Source: an uncultured Methylococcaceae bacterium
GTDB lineage: Bacteria; Pseudomonadota; Gammaproteobacteria; Methylococcales; Methylomonadaceae
Direction of reading: 5' to 3'
DNA length: 64,000 bases
Assembly (NCBI GenBank): GCA_903927955.1
Contig: CAIYOW010000056.1
Location: 1 to 64,000, forward strand
In this document: piece after piece, positions 41,013 to 50,092 of the stretch
Layout: each line of letters starts with the position of its first letter
Numbering within the stretch: the stretch's first letter is position 1
Notes under the pieces: model-generated
Databases searched by the model: none
What the model was told of the DNA's origin: nothing
The model's input: only the letters and a program-made list of their open reading frames with translations
Made by a program: the position numbers and the translations under genes

Positions 41013-41663
41013 ATGGCCATCATGACAAGATTATCACTGCTGGCGATTTGCGTTAGTGTTGCCCTGTCCGCTAATGTCCATGCTGCTCCCGAAAAAGGCG
41101 GCAATGCCAAAATTGTCAGTAAATTGCAGGCGATGGTTCAAGATATGACCACGCAGCGCGACAAGATTAAGGCTGAAAATGACAAGACGCTGGCTGATTT
41201 GGATAAGTTGAAAAAGGAATCCGAAAAAGAAAAAGCCGATGCATTGTCTGCTAAGACCGGTTTGGAAAATGACTTGGAATCACAAAAGGCCAGCAACACC
41301 GATCTGCAAGCTAGATTGGATGCCACCACGGATAAGCTGAAAGAAGTGATTGGCAAGTATAATGCCTTGAACAAAGCCAAAAATGAGCTGACGGTTGAGC
41401 ACGGCAATTTGTTGAATGTGCAAAAATCGACCGGTGAAGAGCTTAAAACCTGTGAAAGCAAAAATGTAAAGCTTTTTGATGTCAGCAAGCAAATCATCAC
41501 CGGTTACAAGGCTTGTCAAAACCGTGGTATATTTGATACTTTGGTCGATTCTGAGCCACTTCTGCAAATCAACAACGTAGAGTTTGAGACCTTAATGCAA
41601 GAATTTGAAGATAAATTGCATAAGCAGAAATATCACCCACAGAAAACGACTGCCAGCAAATAG
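41013..41663 (+). CDS. Exported coiled-coil protein
   Basis: Signal peptide MTRLSLLAICVSVALSANVHA followed by long charged coiled coil; 2 bp after porin stop. Confidence 0.75.
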   Translation: MAIMTRLSLLAICVSVALSANVHAAPEKGGNAKIVSKLQAMVQDMTTQRDKIKAENDKTLADLDKLKKESEKEKADALSAKTGLENDLESQKASNTDLQARLDATTDKLKEVIGKYNALNKAKNELTVEHGNLLNVQKSTGEELKTCESKNVKLFDVSKQIITGYKACQNRGIFDTLVDSEPLLQINNVEFETLMQEFEDKLHKQKYHPQKTTASK

Positions 41664-41693
41664 TAGGGTGGGCACGCTTTTGTGTCCACGCAG
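41663..41693. repeat. REP-like element GTAGGGTGGGC..., copy 2
   Basis: GTAGGGTGGGCACGCTTTTGTGTCCACGCAG; similar to 25640-25671. Confidence 0.65.
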
Positions 41694-41714
41694 AAACAAA
41701 GCATGGGTGTAAAG

Positions 41715-42059
41715 ATGACCGCTATTATTTTTGATACACACGATTTTGTTAAAAAATTAAAAAACGTCGGCTTTAGCGAAGAACAAGCCGAAGTGATAAC
41801 TGAGTTGCAAAAAACTACTATTTCTGGCACATTGGAACAAGCTAAGCATGAGTATCAATTAGATGAGCTAATGACTAAAAGGGATTTAAAAGAAATTGAC
41901 TTAAAGTTTGAATTGATCCGTTCCGATTTAAAACGCGATGTAGCAGAAACCAAAGCTGATCTGGTGCGTTGGGTGGTGGGTGTGGGCATCCTGCAAAGCG
42001 TATTGATTACCGGTCTAATGCTTAATTGGCCGCCCATTTTTAAACGCTGCTGTGGCTAA
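41715..42059 (+). CDS. DUF1640/CCDC90-like coiled-coil membrane protein (listed start 41682 lies inside a REP-like repeat)
   Basis: MTAIIFDTHDFVKKLKNVGFSEEQAEVITELQKTTISGTLEQAKHEYQLDELMTKRDLKEIDLKFELIRSDLKRDVAETKADLVRW. Confidence 0.8.
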   Translation: MTAIIFDTHDFVKKLKNVGFSEEQAEVITELQKTTISGTLEQAKHEYQLDELMTKRDLKEIDLKFELIRSDLKRDVAETKADLVRWVVGVGILQSVLITGLMLNWPPIFKRCCG

Positions 42060-42069
42060 AAAACTAGGA

Positions 42070-42092
42070 TGGATTCGCCGCTAGGCAATCCA
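42070..42092. repeat. REP-like palindrome, family GGATTCGCCGYTAGGCAATCC
   Basis: TGGATTCGCCGCTAGGCAATCCA; inverted relative at 14242-14270. Confidence 0.65.
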
Positions 42093-42145
42093 CCAGCAAC
42101 AGCGTTTGTGTGGTGCGGGTGCGCTTGCCTAAGATTGTGGCAAAA

Positions 42146-42170
42146 GGTGGTTTGCTTTCGCGAAACCACC
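42146..42170. repeat. REP-like palindrome
   Basis: GGTGGTTT-gctttcgcg-AAACCACC, then CTAC (reverse reads GTAGGGTGG...). Confidence 0.65.
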
Positions 42171-42334
42171 CTACAATATTTACCCTTCCTATTTTATCCC
42201 CTGTGTTCTTAATATCAATTTAGTTTGATAAAAATATCCAATAATTCCGCCTGTCCGTTGCCGTCTAGTCATTGTGTGTTAGCTCTACATGGACTACGCA
42301 AACCTTTTCTTTTTTACTTCCTCTAGTGATTTCA

Positions 42335-44722
42335 ATGAATCAATCATTTAAACCTTCTATCGTGTTAATTTGTGCCATGGGCCTTTGGTCTTGTAATGGC
42401 AGTCAGCAGCAATTGACAGATTATTTACAGCAAGGTAAAGACTACTACCAATCTGGTGATGTAAAAAACGCCCAACTTGCCTTTAACAAGGCTTTGGAGC
42501 TTGCACCGGACAATATCAGCAACCTTTATAAAATTGCCGATGCTTTATCAGGCATCGGTGATTTTAATAGTGCCGCCTTGCAATATCAGGCCATCCTAAA
42601 AAAAGATGACAAACAAGTTCCGGCGCGTTTAAAGCTGGGTCAGCTTTTGTTGCAAGCCGATAAGGCGGATATGACCCAACAGTTGGCACAGCAGGTTTTG
42701 GCAATGGATGCTGATAATGGCGAGGCTAGGGTGTTGTTGGGCAAGGCTTATGCCTCACAAAACAATACCGATGCTGCTTTTGTAGAAGTGCAGACGGCAC
42801 TGCAAAAAAATCCTGATGATGAAAATGCAACGGTGTTGCTGGCCTCCTTAATGATTAAGTCGGGGCAATTCGAGCAAGCGGCACGTACCTTAAAGCAAGC
42901 CGTTGAGAAATTCCCTAAGGCGGCTGCACCTAGGCTGTTGCTGGCAGAATTGCAAATGAACAGCCATTTGTCCAAGGAAGCGGAGCAAACCTTGCAAGCC
43001 ATTATTCAGTTGGCACCTAACGAATTTGAACATCGTAAACGCATGGCGGTTTTTTTAATGACGGAAAAGCGTCTTGATGATGCTGAAAAAGTGTTGCGTT
43101 TGGCGGTTAATGAATTGCCTGATAATGATCAGGCGGAGTTGGTGTTGGTTAATTTCTTGGCCACGCAGCGGCAACCTGAAGTGGCGATTGCCGAATTGAT
43201 CCCCATGATAGAACACCACCCCAAGCAGTGGAATTTGCGCTTTAAATTGGCAGACCTGCAAATGACTGTGAAGCAGACCGATAAGGTGGAGGAGACCTTA
43301 AAAGAATTGCTGGCGATGAAGCCGTCTGATGAAGTCACTAAAAATGCCGAAGGCAGTCTTGCCCGCTTATATACGGTGACTCAGCGCATGGGTGATGCCA
43401 AGGCACTGGTGAAGCCATTGTTGGCAAAATATCCCGAAGATGCCGATATTTTGTTGTTGCAGGGTGAAATTAATTTGGCTGAGCGTCAAGTTAATGATGC
43501 TATTGCACTGTTTAGAAAAGTTGTGGCTATGCAGCCGCAAAATGTCAAGGCATTAAAATTACTTAGTAATGCCCATGCTATGACCCGTGATTGGGTTTTG
43601 GCTAAAGAAAATAGGGAAAAAATTGTCACATTGTTGCCTAAAGACGAATCGGCAAGGGTTGATTTGGTTAATCTTTTGTTGCAGGCAGGTGACACGCAAG
43701 CCGCTTTGCAGCAATTGGCGGCGTTGTTTAAGCTGAATCCTGACAACAAACAGGGGCTGGAAGCGCTGTTTAAGTTGTATGTGCAGCAAAAGCAGTGGGA
43801 TAAGGCGCAACAAGTGGCGCAACAATTCCAGTTGACTGATAAAGAAGGGGTGGCGGGTTATTTCTTGTCGGGTTTGGGTTATCAGGCAGAAGGTAAGCTG
43901 GATAAAAGTATCGGGCGATTTATTCAGGTTTTGGATAAGCAGCCGCTGGCGGTTGAGCCGTTGACCCAATTGGTCAAGGATTATTTGGCACTCAAGCAAG
44001 CGGAGAAGGCGATTGCCAAATTAAATGAACTGATTAAGCAACACCCTGAAAATTTTGTTGCCTATAGTTTGTTGGGTGGGGTGTACAGCGAGGGCAAAAA
44101 GCTGCCGGAGGCCGTTAAGGCGTACCAGAAAGCTATTGAAATCAAGCCCGAATGGCCTAGTTTATACCGCAATTTGGCTTTGGTTTACCATGTCCAAAAC
44201 AACGATGACGAAGCCATTAAGCTAATTCAGGCGGGCATAGCCAAACTGGGTGAGCAGCCTGAATTGGTTGCTGATTTGGCGGCACTGTATCAGAAACGTG
44301 GCGACTATGACAAAGTGTTGGCGCTGTACGAAAGCGTTTATCAACATCAGCCGGATTCGTTGCTGGCTATCAATAGTTTGGCCCGTTATTTGGCGGACTT
44401 TGGCAAGGATAAGGCGGCTTATGATAGGGCGGCAAAATTGGCGCAGCCTTTGGAGCAGGGTAGCGATCCTTATGGCTTGGATACGGTGGCTTGGATTGCT
44501 TATAAACAGGGTGATCTGGCTAAGGCGGAGCGGTTGCTGCTAAAGGTTAATGAGCTGATACCGTCTGAACCAGTCAGTAATTATCATCTGGGCATGGTAT
44601 ATTCCAAAAATGGTGACAAGGACAAAGCCCGCCAGTTTTTGGAAAAAGCAGTTGCCCCCAAGGCCGAGTTTACCGGTTGGGGGGAGGCTATGAAGACCCT
44701 GAAGGCGGTTAACGGTAACTAA
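42335..44722 (+). CDS. TPR-repeat lipoprotein (listed start 42272; ATG at 42335 more likely)
   Basis: Lipobox-like LICAMGLWSCNGS; many TPR units; resembles PEP-CTERM-type TPR lipoproteins. Confidence 0.82.
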   Translation: MNQSFKPSIVLICAMGLWSCNGSQQQLTDYLQQGKDYYQSGDVKNAQLAFNKALELAPDNISNLYKIADALSGIGDFNSAALQYQAILKKDDKQVPARLKLGQLLLQADKADMTQQLAQQVLAMDADNGEARVLLGKAYASQNNTDAAFVEVQTALQKNPDDENATVLLASLMIKSGQFEQAARTLKQAVEKFPKAAAPRLLLAELQMNSHLSKEAEQTLQAIIQLAPNEFEHRKRMAVFLMTEKRLDDAEKVLRLAVNELPDNDQAELVLVNFLATQRQPEVAIAELIPMIEHHPKQWNLRFKLADLQMTVKQTDKVEETLKELLAMKPSDEVTKNAEGSLARLYTVTQRMGDAKALVKPLLAKYPEDADILLLQGEINLAERQVNDAIALFRKVVAMQPQNVKALKLLSNAHAMTRDWVLAKENREKIVTLLPKDESARVDLVNLLLQAGDTQAALQQLAALFKLNPDNKQGLEALFKLYVQQKQWDKAQQVAQQFQLTDKEGVAGYFLSGLGYQAEGKLDKSIGRFIQVLDKQPLAVEPLTQLVKDYLALKQAEKAIAKLNELIKQHPENFVAYSLLGGVYSEGKKLPEAVKAYQKAIEIKPEWPSLYRNLALVYHVQNNDDEAIKLIQAGIAKLGEQPELVADLAALYQKRGDYDKVLALYESVYQHQPDSLLAINSLARYLADFGKDKAAYDRAAKLAQPLEQGSDPYGLDTVAWIAYKQGDLAKAERLLLKVNELIPSEPVSNYHLGMVYSKNGDKDKARQFLEKAVAPKAEFTGWGEAMKTLKAVNGN

Positions 44723-44730
44723 AGGGTTAC

Positions 44731-45342
44731 TTAGGTTGTTGTGTTGGGCGATTGGGCCAAACTGGCCCGATAGCCCCGTAGCAACATAAAAAAGGCCAGA
44801 AAATCATAAAGGCTATGAATGATCACGGGTGTCAATAAGTTGCGTTCTACGCCGTAATCCATAGACATACCAAGGAATAGACCCACCAACATTGCCAATA
44901 CCGCATACAGTGGGGTGGCGGCATGGACTAGGCCGAACACTAGGTTGCTAAGGATAAGTCCGGCGGCGGCACCCCACGAGGCTTCCAGCCAAGGTTGCAG
45001 TAAGCCACGGAATAGCAATTCTTCTGAAACACCGGCAACCGTGGCTAATAGCAACAAATCTGTCCAATGGTAACGGTGCAGTACCGGCCCCAAGCTTTTC
45101 AGCAATAGATCGCGGATGGCATTGACCGAATTGGCTTGTAGTTTTTGTAAGCCAAGAAACATCATAAACAGCGGCAGCGTACCCAACACGCCATATAATA
45201 CGGCGGGTTCTGAGAAAGTAAGATATTGGAAAGGATTGATGCCGGCAAACCAACCCAGCAATTGTGCCAATAGGGCTAGTGATCCTTCAAAGATCAGGGC
45301 TTTTTTATAGAAGTCGTTGTATGGCTTGGTCGGTGAAGGCAT
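44731..45342 (-). CDS. CPBP-family intramembrane metalloprotease
   Basis: VSEELLFRGLLQPWLE and LSNLVFGLVHA motifs, multiple TM. Confidence 0.88.
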   Translation of the reverse strand: MPSPTKPYNDFYKKALIFEGSLALLAQLLGWFAGINPFQYLTFSEPAVLYGVLGTLPLFMMFLGLQKLQANSVNAIRDLLLKSLGPVLHRYHWTDLLLLATVAGVSEELLFRGLLQPWLEASWGAAAGLILSNLVFGLVHAATPLYAVLAMLVGLFLGMSMDYGVERNLLTPVIIHSLYDFLAFFMLLRGYRASLAQSPNTTT

Positions 45343-45448
45343 TGCAAACTCGTGATGGTTGGATAATGGTTATATTCTATACACATTTACCCTCTTTTTC
45401 CCCGCTATGCGTGGTAATTTACGGTAACTCAATTTAGGATTGGTATTT

Positions 45449-45694
45449 ATGCACTGTTTTATCTACAAAAGCCTCAATAAAGACTATTTATATTTGTACA
45501 TCAAAAATCAAGATGACTTTTCCCAAGTACCGTCAGCTTTGCTGGCTATGATGGGCAAAATAGAGTTGGTCATGGAGCTGGAATTGTCTAGTGGACGCAA
45601 ATTGGCCAGTGAAGATGTCGGCAAGGTGATGGAATGCCTTAGCGATAAAGGCTATTTTGTGCAAATGCCAAGAACCGATGCGCCTTTAAATTGA
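45449..45694 (+). CDS. YcgL domain-containing protein
   Basis: MHCFIYKSLNKDYLYLYIKNQDDFSQVPSALLAMMGKIELVMELELS. Confidence 0.9.
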   Translation: MHCFIYKSLNKDYLYLYIKNQDDFSQVPSALLAMMGKIELVMELELSSGRKLASEDVGKVMECLSDKGYFVQMPRTDAPLN

Positions 45695-45736
45695 TTGGCA
45701 ATTATTCTGTATAGGGTCGCTGGGTTTTTATTGGGT

Positions 45737-45773
45737 CGGCTGATGATTGTCCTGACAAGGCAATCATCAGCCG
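45737..45773. terminator. Strong hairpin between convergent genes (possible terminator)
   Basis: CGGCTGATGATTG-tcctgacaagg-CAATCATCAGCCG, perfect 13-bp stem, no clear T-run. Confidence 0.5.
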
Positions 45774-45780
45774 CTTAGCC

Positions 45781-47478
45781 TTACATCAAATGCACCGGCG
45801 TGTTGCCGATACCTAGCAAGTGCAACTGGATTTGGCTGTCTTGGGTGAAGTACAGCTGGCTGACCAGCGCGCCGTTGCCCGCCACAATGTCCAGCTCGGT
45901 GCCGGTGCCGTGGTAGGCCTTTTCGTTGATGGTGTCGCCGGTCAAATTGATCAACGACAGGTTGATATCGTAAATGGGGGTGGTGATGGTCAGCGTGGCT
46001 GCCAGTGAGGTGGGCATGATCTCGATCTGCGCGCCGCCCAACGCGGCCCCGCCGTTGCCGGTGGCGCCGTGGATGGTGTTCAGGGCGATGCCGTTGAGGT
46101 GGGCGGCGGTGTCTTTCACCGACACGGTGTAAGCCGTGCTGATGGCGTTGAGCGCGGCCTGGTCGTTGACGGCCTGGGCGGCGGTGATGGACAACGTGGC
46201 GGTGCCGATGTCGGTCAGGGTGACCGCGCCCAGCTTGGCGGCATTGGCCTGCAAGCTGTCAAGGCTGGCGCTGACGTGCGCGGCGGTGTCCGCCACGGCG
46301 ATCTTGGCGATGTGGCTGTTGTTGGCGTCCGCCGCGACATTCGCCGCCGTCTCGCCGCTGATGCTGGCGGTGTAAGGCGAACAGACCTTGCCCAGCACCT
46401 GCGCGTCTTGGGCGTATTGCTTGGCGGACAGGGCGAAGCCGGGCGTGCCCTTGTCGGTCAGCACTATGCCGCCGATGCGGCTGTTGAGCGCCTGCAGGCC
46501 ATCAAGCTGCGCCAGCACATGCGCCGCCGTGTCGCTGACATTGCTGAAGGTTTCGGCGTTGCCCAGGCTGTTGGTCATCTTGGGCGCCAAGGCCAGCACG
46601 TTGGCGGCATTGATGGCCCAGATAAACGAAGTGTTGAGCGAGGTTTCCTGCACGGACAACAGCTTGCCGCTGATCGCCGCCAGCGCGTCCGCGTTGTTGG
46701 CGAGGTAAGCGCCGTAGTCCGCCACACGGACGGGCAGGGCCAGCCCCTTGTTGACCAGGGCCACGGCATCGGCGCTGAACAAAGTGAGCGACTTGCCGTC
46801 CAAATCCTTGACCGTGAAGCGTGTGCCGTCGGGCAGCGCCAGACCGGTGAGCGATGCGCCCAGCGCCAGCAGCTTGGCCTGTCCGGCATTGATATGGGCG
46901 GCGGTGTCGGCCACGGTCAGCGACAGGGATGTGCCCAGCTTGGCCAGCGCCGCCGCATTGGCGGACAGGTTGGCGGCGGTGTCGGTGAGCCCTGCGAACA
47001 GCTGGCTGCCCAATTGCGCCAGCACGCTGGCTTTGGCGGCCACATTGGCGGTGGTGTCGGACAGGTTGACCGACAGGCTGGCACCCAACGAAACCAGCTT
47101 GGCGACATTGGCCGCCACATTGGCTGCCGTGTCGGTGACAGTGATGCCGCCTTGGGCAACTTGTGCGCCCAACGCCCGCAACTGGCTGGCATGGGCGGCA
47201 ATGTCGGCGGCGGTGCCGGTGATGGCGCAGAAGGTGTCCGGCAGGCCCATGCTGTTGGTCAGCTTGGGGGCCAGCGCCAGCGCGTCCGTTGCGCTGATGG
47301 GCCAAGCGAAGAAGCAGCTGGTTGTTTCTTGGATGGACACCAGTTGGCTGCCCAAGGCCGCCAGCGCGTGGGCGGCGTTGGCAATGGCGTAGCCGCTGTC
47401 CGACACGGCAATGGGCTTGCCGGATGTTTTGGCGTAGGCCAAGGCATTAGTAACGGTCAGTGTGGCGGGTGTCGTCAT
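45781..47478 (-). CDS. Tandem-repeat protein with about 25-aa DTAANVxA...LGxxL units (RTX/S-layer-like repeat family)
   Basis: Repeats DTAANVAANVAKLVSLGASLSVNLS / DTTANVAAKASVLAQLGSQLFAGLT / DTAANLSANAAALAKLGTSLSLTVA; no N-terminal signal peptide. Confidence 0.8.
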   Translation of the reverse strand: MTTPATLTVTNALAYAKTSGKPIAVSDSGYAIANAAHALAALGSQLVSIQETTSCFFAWPISATDALALAPKLTNSMGLPDTFCAITGTAADIAAHASQLRALGAQVAQGGITVTDTAANVAANVAKLVSLGASLSVNLSDTTANVAAKASVLAQLGSQLFAGLTDTAANLSANAAALAKLGTSLSLTVADTAAHINAGQAKLLALGASLTGLALPDGTRFTVKDLDGKSLTLFSADAVALVNKGLALPVRVADYGAYLANNADALAAISGKLLSVQETSLNTSFIWAINAANVLALAPKMTNSLGNAETFSNVSDTAAHVLAQLDGLQALNSRIGGIVLTDKGTPGFALSAKQYAQDAQVLGKVCSPYTASISGETAANVAADANNSHIAKIAVADTAAHVSASLDSLQANAAKLGAVTLTDIGTATLSITAAQAVNDQAALNAISTAYTVSVKDTAAHLNGIALNTIHGATGNGGAALGGAQIEIMPTSLAATLTITTPIYDINLSLINLTGDTINEKAYHGTGTELDIVAGNGALVSQLYFTQDSQIQLHLLGIGNTPVHLM

Positions 47479-47746
47479 TGATTGAAAGCTCTCTATGGGT
47501 TAGCGTAAAACAAATATACCCAGCCGATCGCGTTCCTTGTGTCAGCTAAGCTGATATTATTGGGGTGTAGCTTGTGGTGCAGTCCTGATTAGCCAACCAT
47601 TATAGTAAGCTTTTATTTGATATGCAATGTTTTATGTCAGTTTTTGGGGATATGCTGGTGAAGGGGGTATTGGGGGCGGGGTAGTGACCAAAGCGTCACT
47701 GCTTATTACCACGCAAGATGGTTTGATCCAACCCTGCTTAGCTGTC

Positions 47747-47886
47747 GACACTAACTGCCGCCTTTGCGGGACATCATGCCGTTGGAGGGATTGTAGCCGA
47801 TAATGGCGGCGGTCATGAAGGCTACAAAGGCGATCAGGGTATAAAGCAGGGCGGTTGGGTTAAGCTGGTACACAAAGCGAAGCGGC
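47747..47886 (-). pseudogene. Duplicated 3' end of ABC permease gene
   Basis: About 140 bp closely matching 48497-48636; encodes LNPTALLYTLIAFVAFMTAAIIGYNPSNGMMSRKGGS. Confidence 0.85.
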
Positions 47887-47942
47887 GGAGGCGGCTCAAT
47901 AAACGATTGACGAATGTATGTACAAAATGGGATATTAGACTC

Positions 47943-48206
47943 ATGAAAATACTTGATGTCGCTGGTTTTGAATGGGATAACGGAAATATGGCGAAGTGCC
48001 AAAAGTACGGCGTGCCACCTTCCGAGATCGAAATCGAAGTCTTTCCTGATCTTGATCATTCACAAAATGAACTGAGATATATCGCCATTGGCAGCACGCT
48101 AACGGGGCGGAATCTTTTTGTCTGCTTCACCCTTCGCCGACACAGTGGCCAGGCTTACATCGCCCTGTCAGCGCACGCCACATGCATAAAAAGGAGATCG
48201 ATCATT
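47943..48206 (+). pseudogene. Frameshifted BrnT-like toxin
   Basis: MKILDVAGFEWDNGNMAKCQKYGVPPSEIEIEVFPDLDHSQNELRYIAIGSTLTGRNLFVCFTLRRHSGQAYI, then shifted frame gives RPVSARHMHKKEIDHYEK. Confidence 0.75.
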
Positions 48207-48468
48207 ATGAAAAAAACAGCTGTCACCCCTTACAACCGATAAAGAAGCAGAAGACTTTATCGATCACGCAGACCTGGCAGAATACGACTTGTCAGCCTTG
48301 ATTCCTGTTTGCTTTGAATTTCAGCCCAAGCAAAAAAGCATCACCATGCGCCTATCTGAACCCTTACTGGAAGCCATCAAGGAAGAGGCGGGGCGTTCGG
48401 GAATCCCTTATCAACGGTTTATCCGTCAAACGCTGGAAAACGCGGCGCATCACCACGCAACCAACTAA
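48207..48468 (+). pseudogene. Frameshifted cognate CopG/BrnA-like antitoxin
   Basis: ATG frame MKKTAVTPYNR*; shifted frame TTDKEAEDFIDHADLAEYDLSALIPVCFEFQPKQKSITMRLSEPLLEAIKEEAGRSGIPYQRFIRQTLENAAHHHATN*. Confidence 0.72.
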
Positions 48469-48500
48469 AACCGTTTACCTTTCCCACAAATGCACGGACA

Positions 48501-49322
48501 CTAACCACCCCCTTTGCGGGACATCATGCCTTTGGAGGGGTTGTAGCCGATAATAGCGGCGGTCATGAACACCATAAAGGCGATCAGAGTATAAAGCAGG
48601 GCGGTTGGGTTGGGCTGGGCATACAAGGCGAAGCGGGTGAGTTCCACCGCTTGTGAAAACGGGTTGTATTTTGCCAGCAGGTGCAGCAATACACTGGATT
48701 CTTTAATTTTCCATAGTGGATACAATGCAGTGGACATAAAAAACAGCGGGAAAATGACGAAATTCATGACTCCGGCAAAATTTTCCAGTTGCTTGATGAA
48801 GGATGACAGCAGTAAGCCTAACGCGCCTAGCATAAGCCCTGACAGCAACAAGCACGGCAACAGCAGCAGGTAGCCTTCCCACGGGGCTTTGATGTTGTAA
48901 AACCAAGCTATGCCCAGAAACACATAAACTTGCAGCACAGACACGGCGGCCCCGGCGATCAGCTTGCTGAGCAGCAAAAACCAGCGGGGCAAAGGGGATA
49001 CCATGAGTATCCTCATGCTGCCCATTTCGCGGTCGTAGACCATCGATAAGGAGCTTTGCATCCCGTTGAACAGCTGGATCATCGCGCACAGGCCGGGGGT
49101 TATGTACACTTCGTACAGGATGTAAGTGTCATAAGGCGGCATAATAGCCATACCTAGCGAGGCCCTAAAGCCTGCGGCAAACACGAACAACCAGACCAGT
49201 GGCCTGACTAATGCTGATATAAAACGTTCGCGCTGGGTGACAAAGCGCCACATTTCCCGTCCGACAATGCCGCGCATTGCCCGCCAGTAATGTATCAGGG
49301 TCGTAGGATAGGGGGCGGTCAT
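48501..49322 (-). CDS. ABC-2 type permease, PQQ-associated alcohol-utilisation cluster
   Basis: VGREMWRFVTQRERFISALVRPLVWLFVFAAGFRAS; next to ATPase and beta-propeller genes. Confidence 0.88.
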   Translation of the reverse strand: MTAPYPTTLIHYWRAMRGIVGREMWRFVTQRERFISALVRPLVWLFVFAAGFRASLGMAIMPPYDTYILYEVYITPGLCAMIQLFNGMQSSLSMVYDREMGSMRILMVSPLPRWFLLLSKLIAGAAVSVLQVYVFLGIAWFYNIKAPWEGYLLLLPCLLLSGLMLGALGLLLSSFIKQLENFAGVMNFVIFPLFFMSTALYPLWKIKESSVLLHLLAKYNPFSQAVELTRFALYAQPNPTALLYTLIAFMVFMTAAIIGYNPSKGMMSRKGGG

Positions 49323-50092
49323 GGCTTGCCTGCTTGGGTAAAATGGTCAAATGCGGCGTTAATGGTGTCCGTTTGGGCTGCCGCCAACACTTCGGATACT
49401 GGGCCATTGGCTTGAATGCTGCCTTGGTGCAGCACAATCAGGTGGTCTTGTGGATACACTTCGTCAATCAAATGGCTGGCCCATAACACCGCCAGTTGCC
49501 CGTCGCTTGCAAGTTGGTGCACATAACTGACAATTGCGGTGCGGCTGGGTACGTCCAGACCCACGGTGGGTTCGTCCAGCAGCAGCAATGAGGGTTGGTG
49601 CAGGAGCGCACGGGCAATTTCCACGCGCCGCCGGTGTCCGCCATTGAGTTCTTTGGCTTTTTCAAAACGCCGCTCATACATGTCCAAACGCTCCAGCTCT
49701 TGTTGGATGCGTTGCCTGGCCAGTTTGCCGTCCATGCCATGCAGGTCGGCATGGTAGAGCAGGTTTTGCATGACGCTTAAATCCATATCCAAGGTGGGTT
49801 GTTGGAAAACTACGCCCAATTTTGCCAAGGCGCGCCGGGATTGCCGCCGTACATCGAAGCCGCACAGTTCGATGCGGCCTTGGCGGCTGTCGTAAAGGCG
49901 GGTGATCAGTGCAAATAAGGTGCTTTTGCCAGCACCGTTGGGGCCTAGCAGTAGGGTACATTCACCCGTGCGGATTGTAAAATTGACTTGGTTTAAGGCT
50001 GTTTTGTTGCGGTTTTTATTACCGTAAGCAAAGCTGAGGTTTTCAACTGATAGGGCTATTGTAGGCATCATGGCCGCACCGCCACGCCCCAA
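49319..50092 (-). CDS. ABC transporter ATP-binding protein
   Basis: Walker A GPNGAGKSTLFALI, Walker B LLLLDEPTVGLD. Confidence 0.95.
   Translation of the reverse strand: MGRGGAAMMPTIALSVENLSFAYGNKNRNKTALNQVNFTIRTGECTLLLGPNGAGKSTLFALITRLYDSRQGRIELCGFDVRRQSRRALAKLGVVFQQPTLDMDLSVMQNLLYHADLHGMDGKLARQRIQQELERLDMYERRFEKAKELNGGHRRRVEIARALLHQPSLLLLDEPTVGLDVPSRTAIVSYVHQLASDGQLAVLWASHLIDEVYPQDHLIVLHQGSIQANGPVSEVLAAAQTDTINAAFDHFTQAGKP

Noticed and set aside
46069-47481. 470-aa plus-strand ORF antisense to the repeat protein
   Set aside because: Composition (glycine/arginine/glutamine-rich) and several simultaneously open frames are explained by GC-rich repeats on the opposite strand; no family resemblance.
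48314-48553. 79-aa plus-strand ORF
   Set aside because: Out of frame relative to the antitoxin reading frame that carries recognisable CopG/BrnA sequence; likely a by-product of the degraded module.
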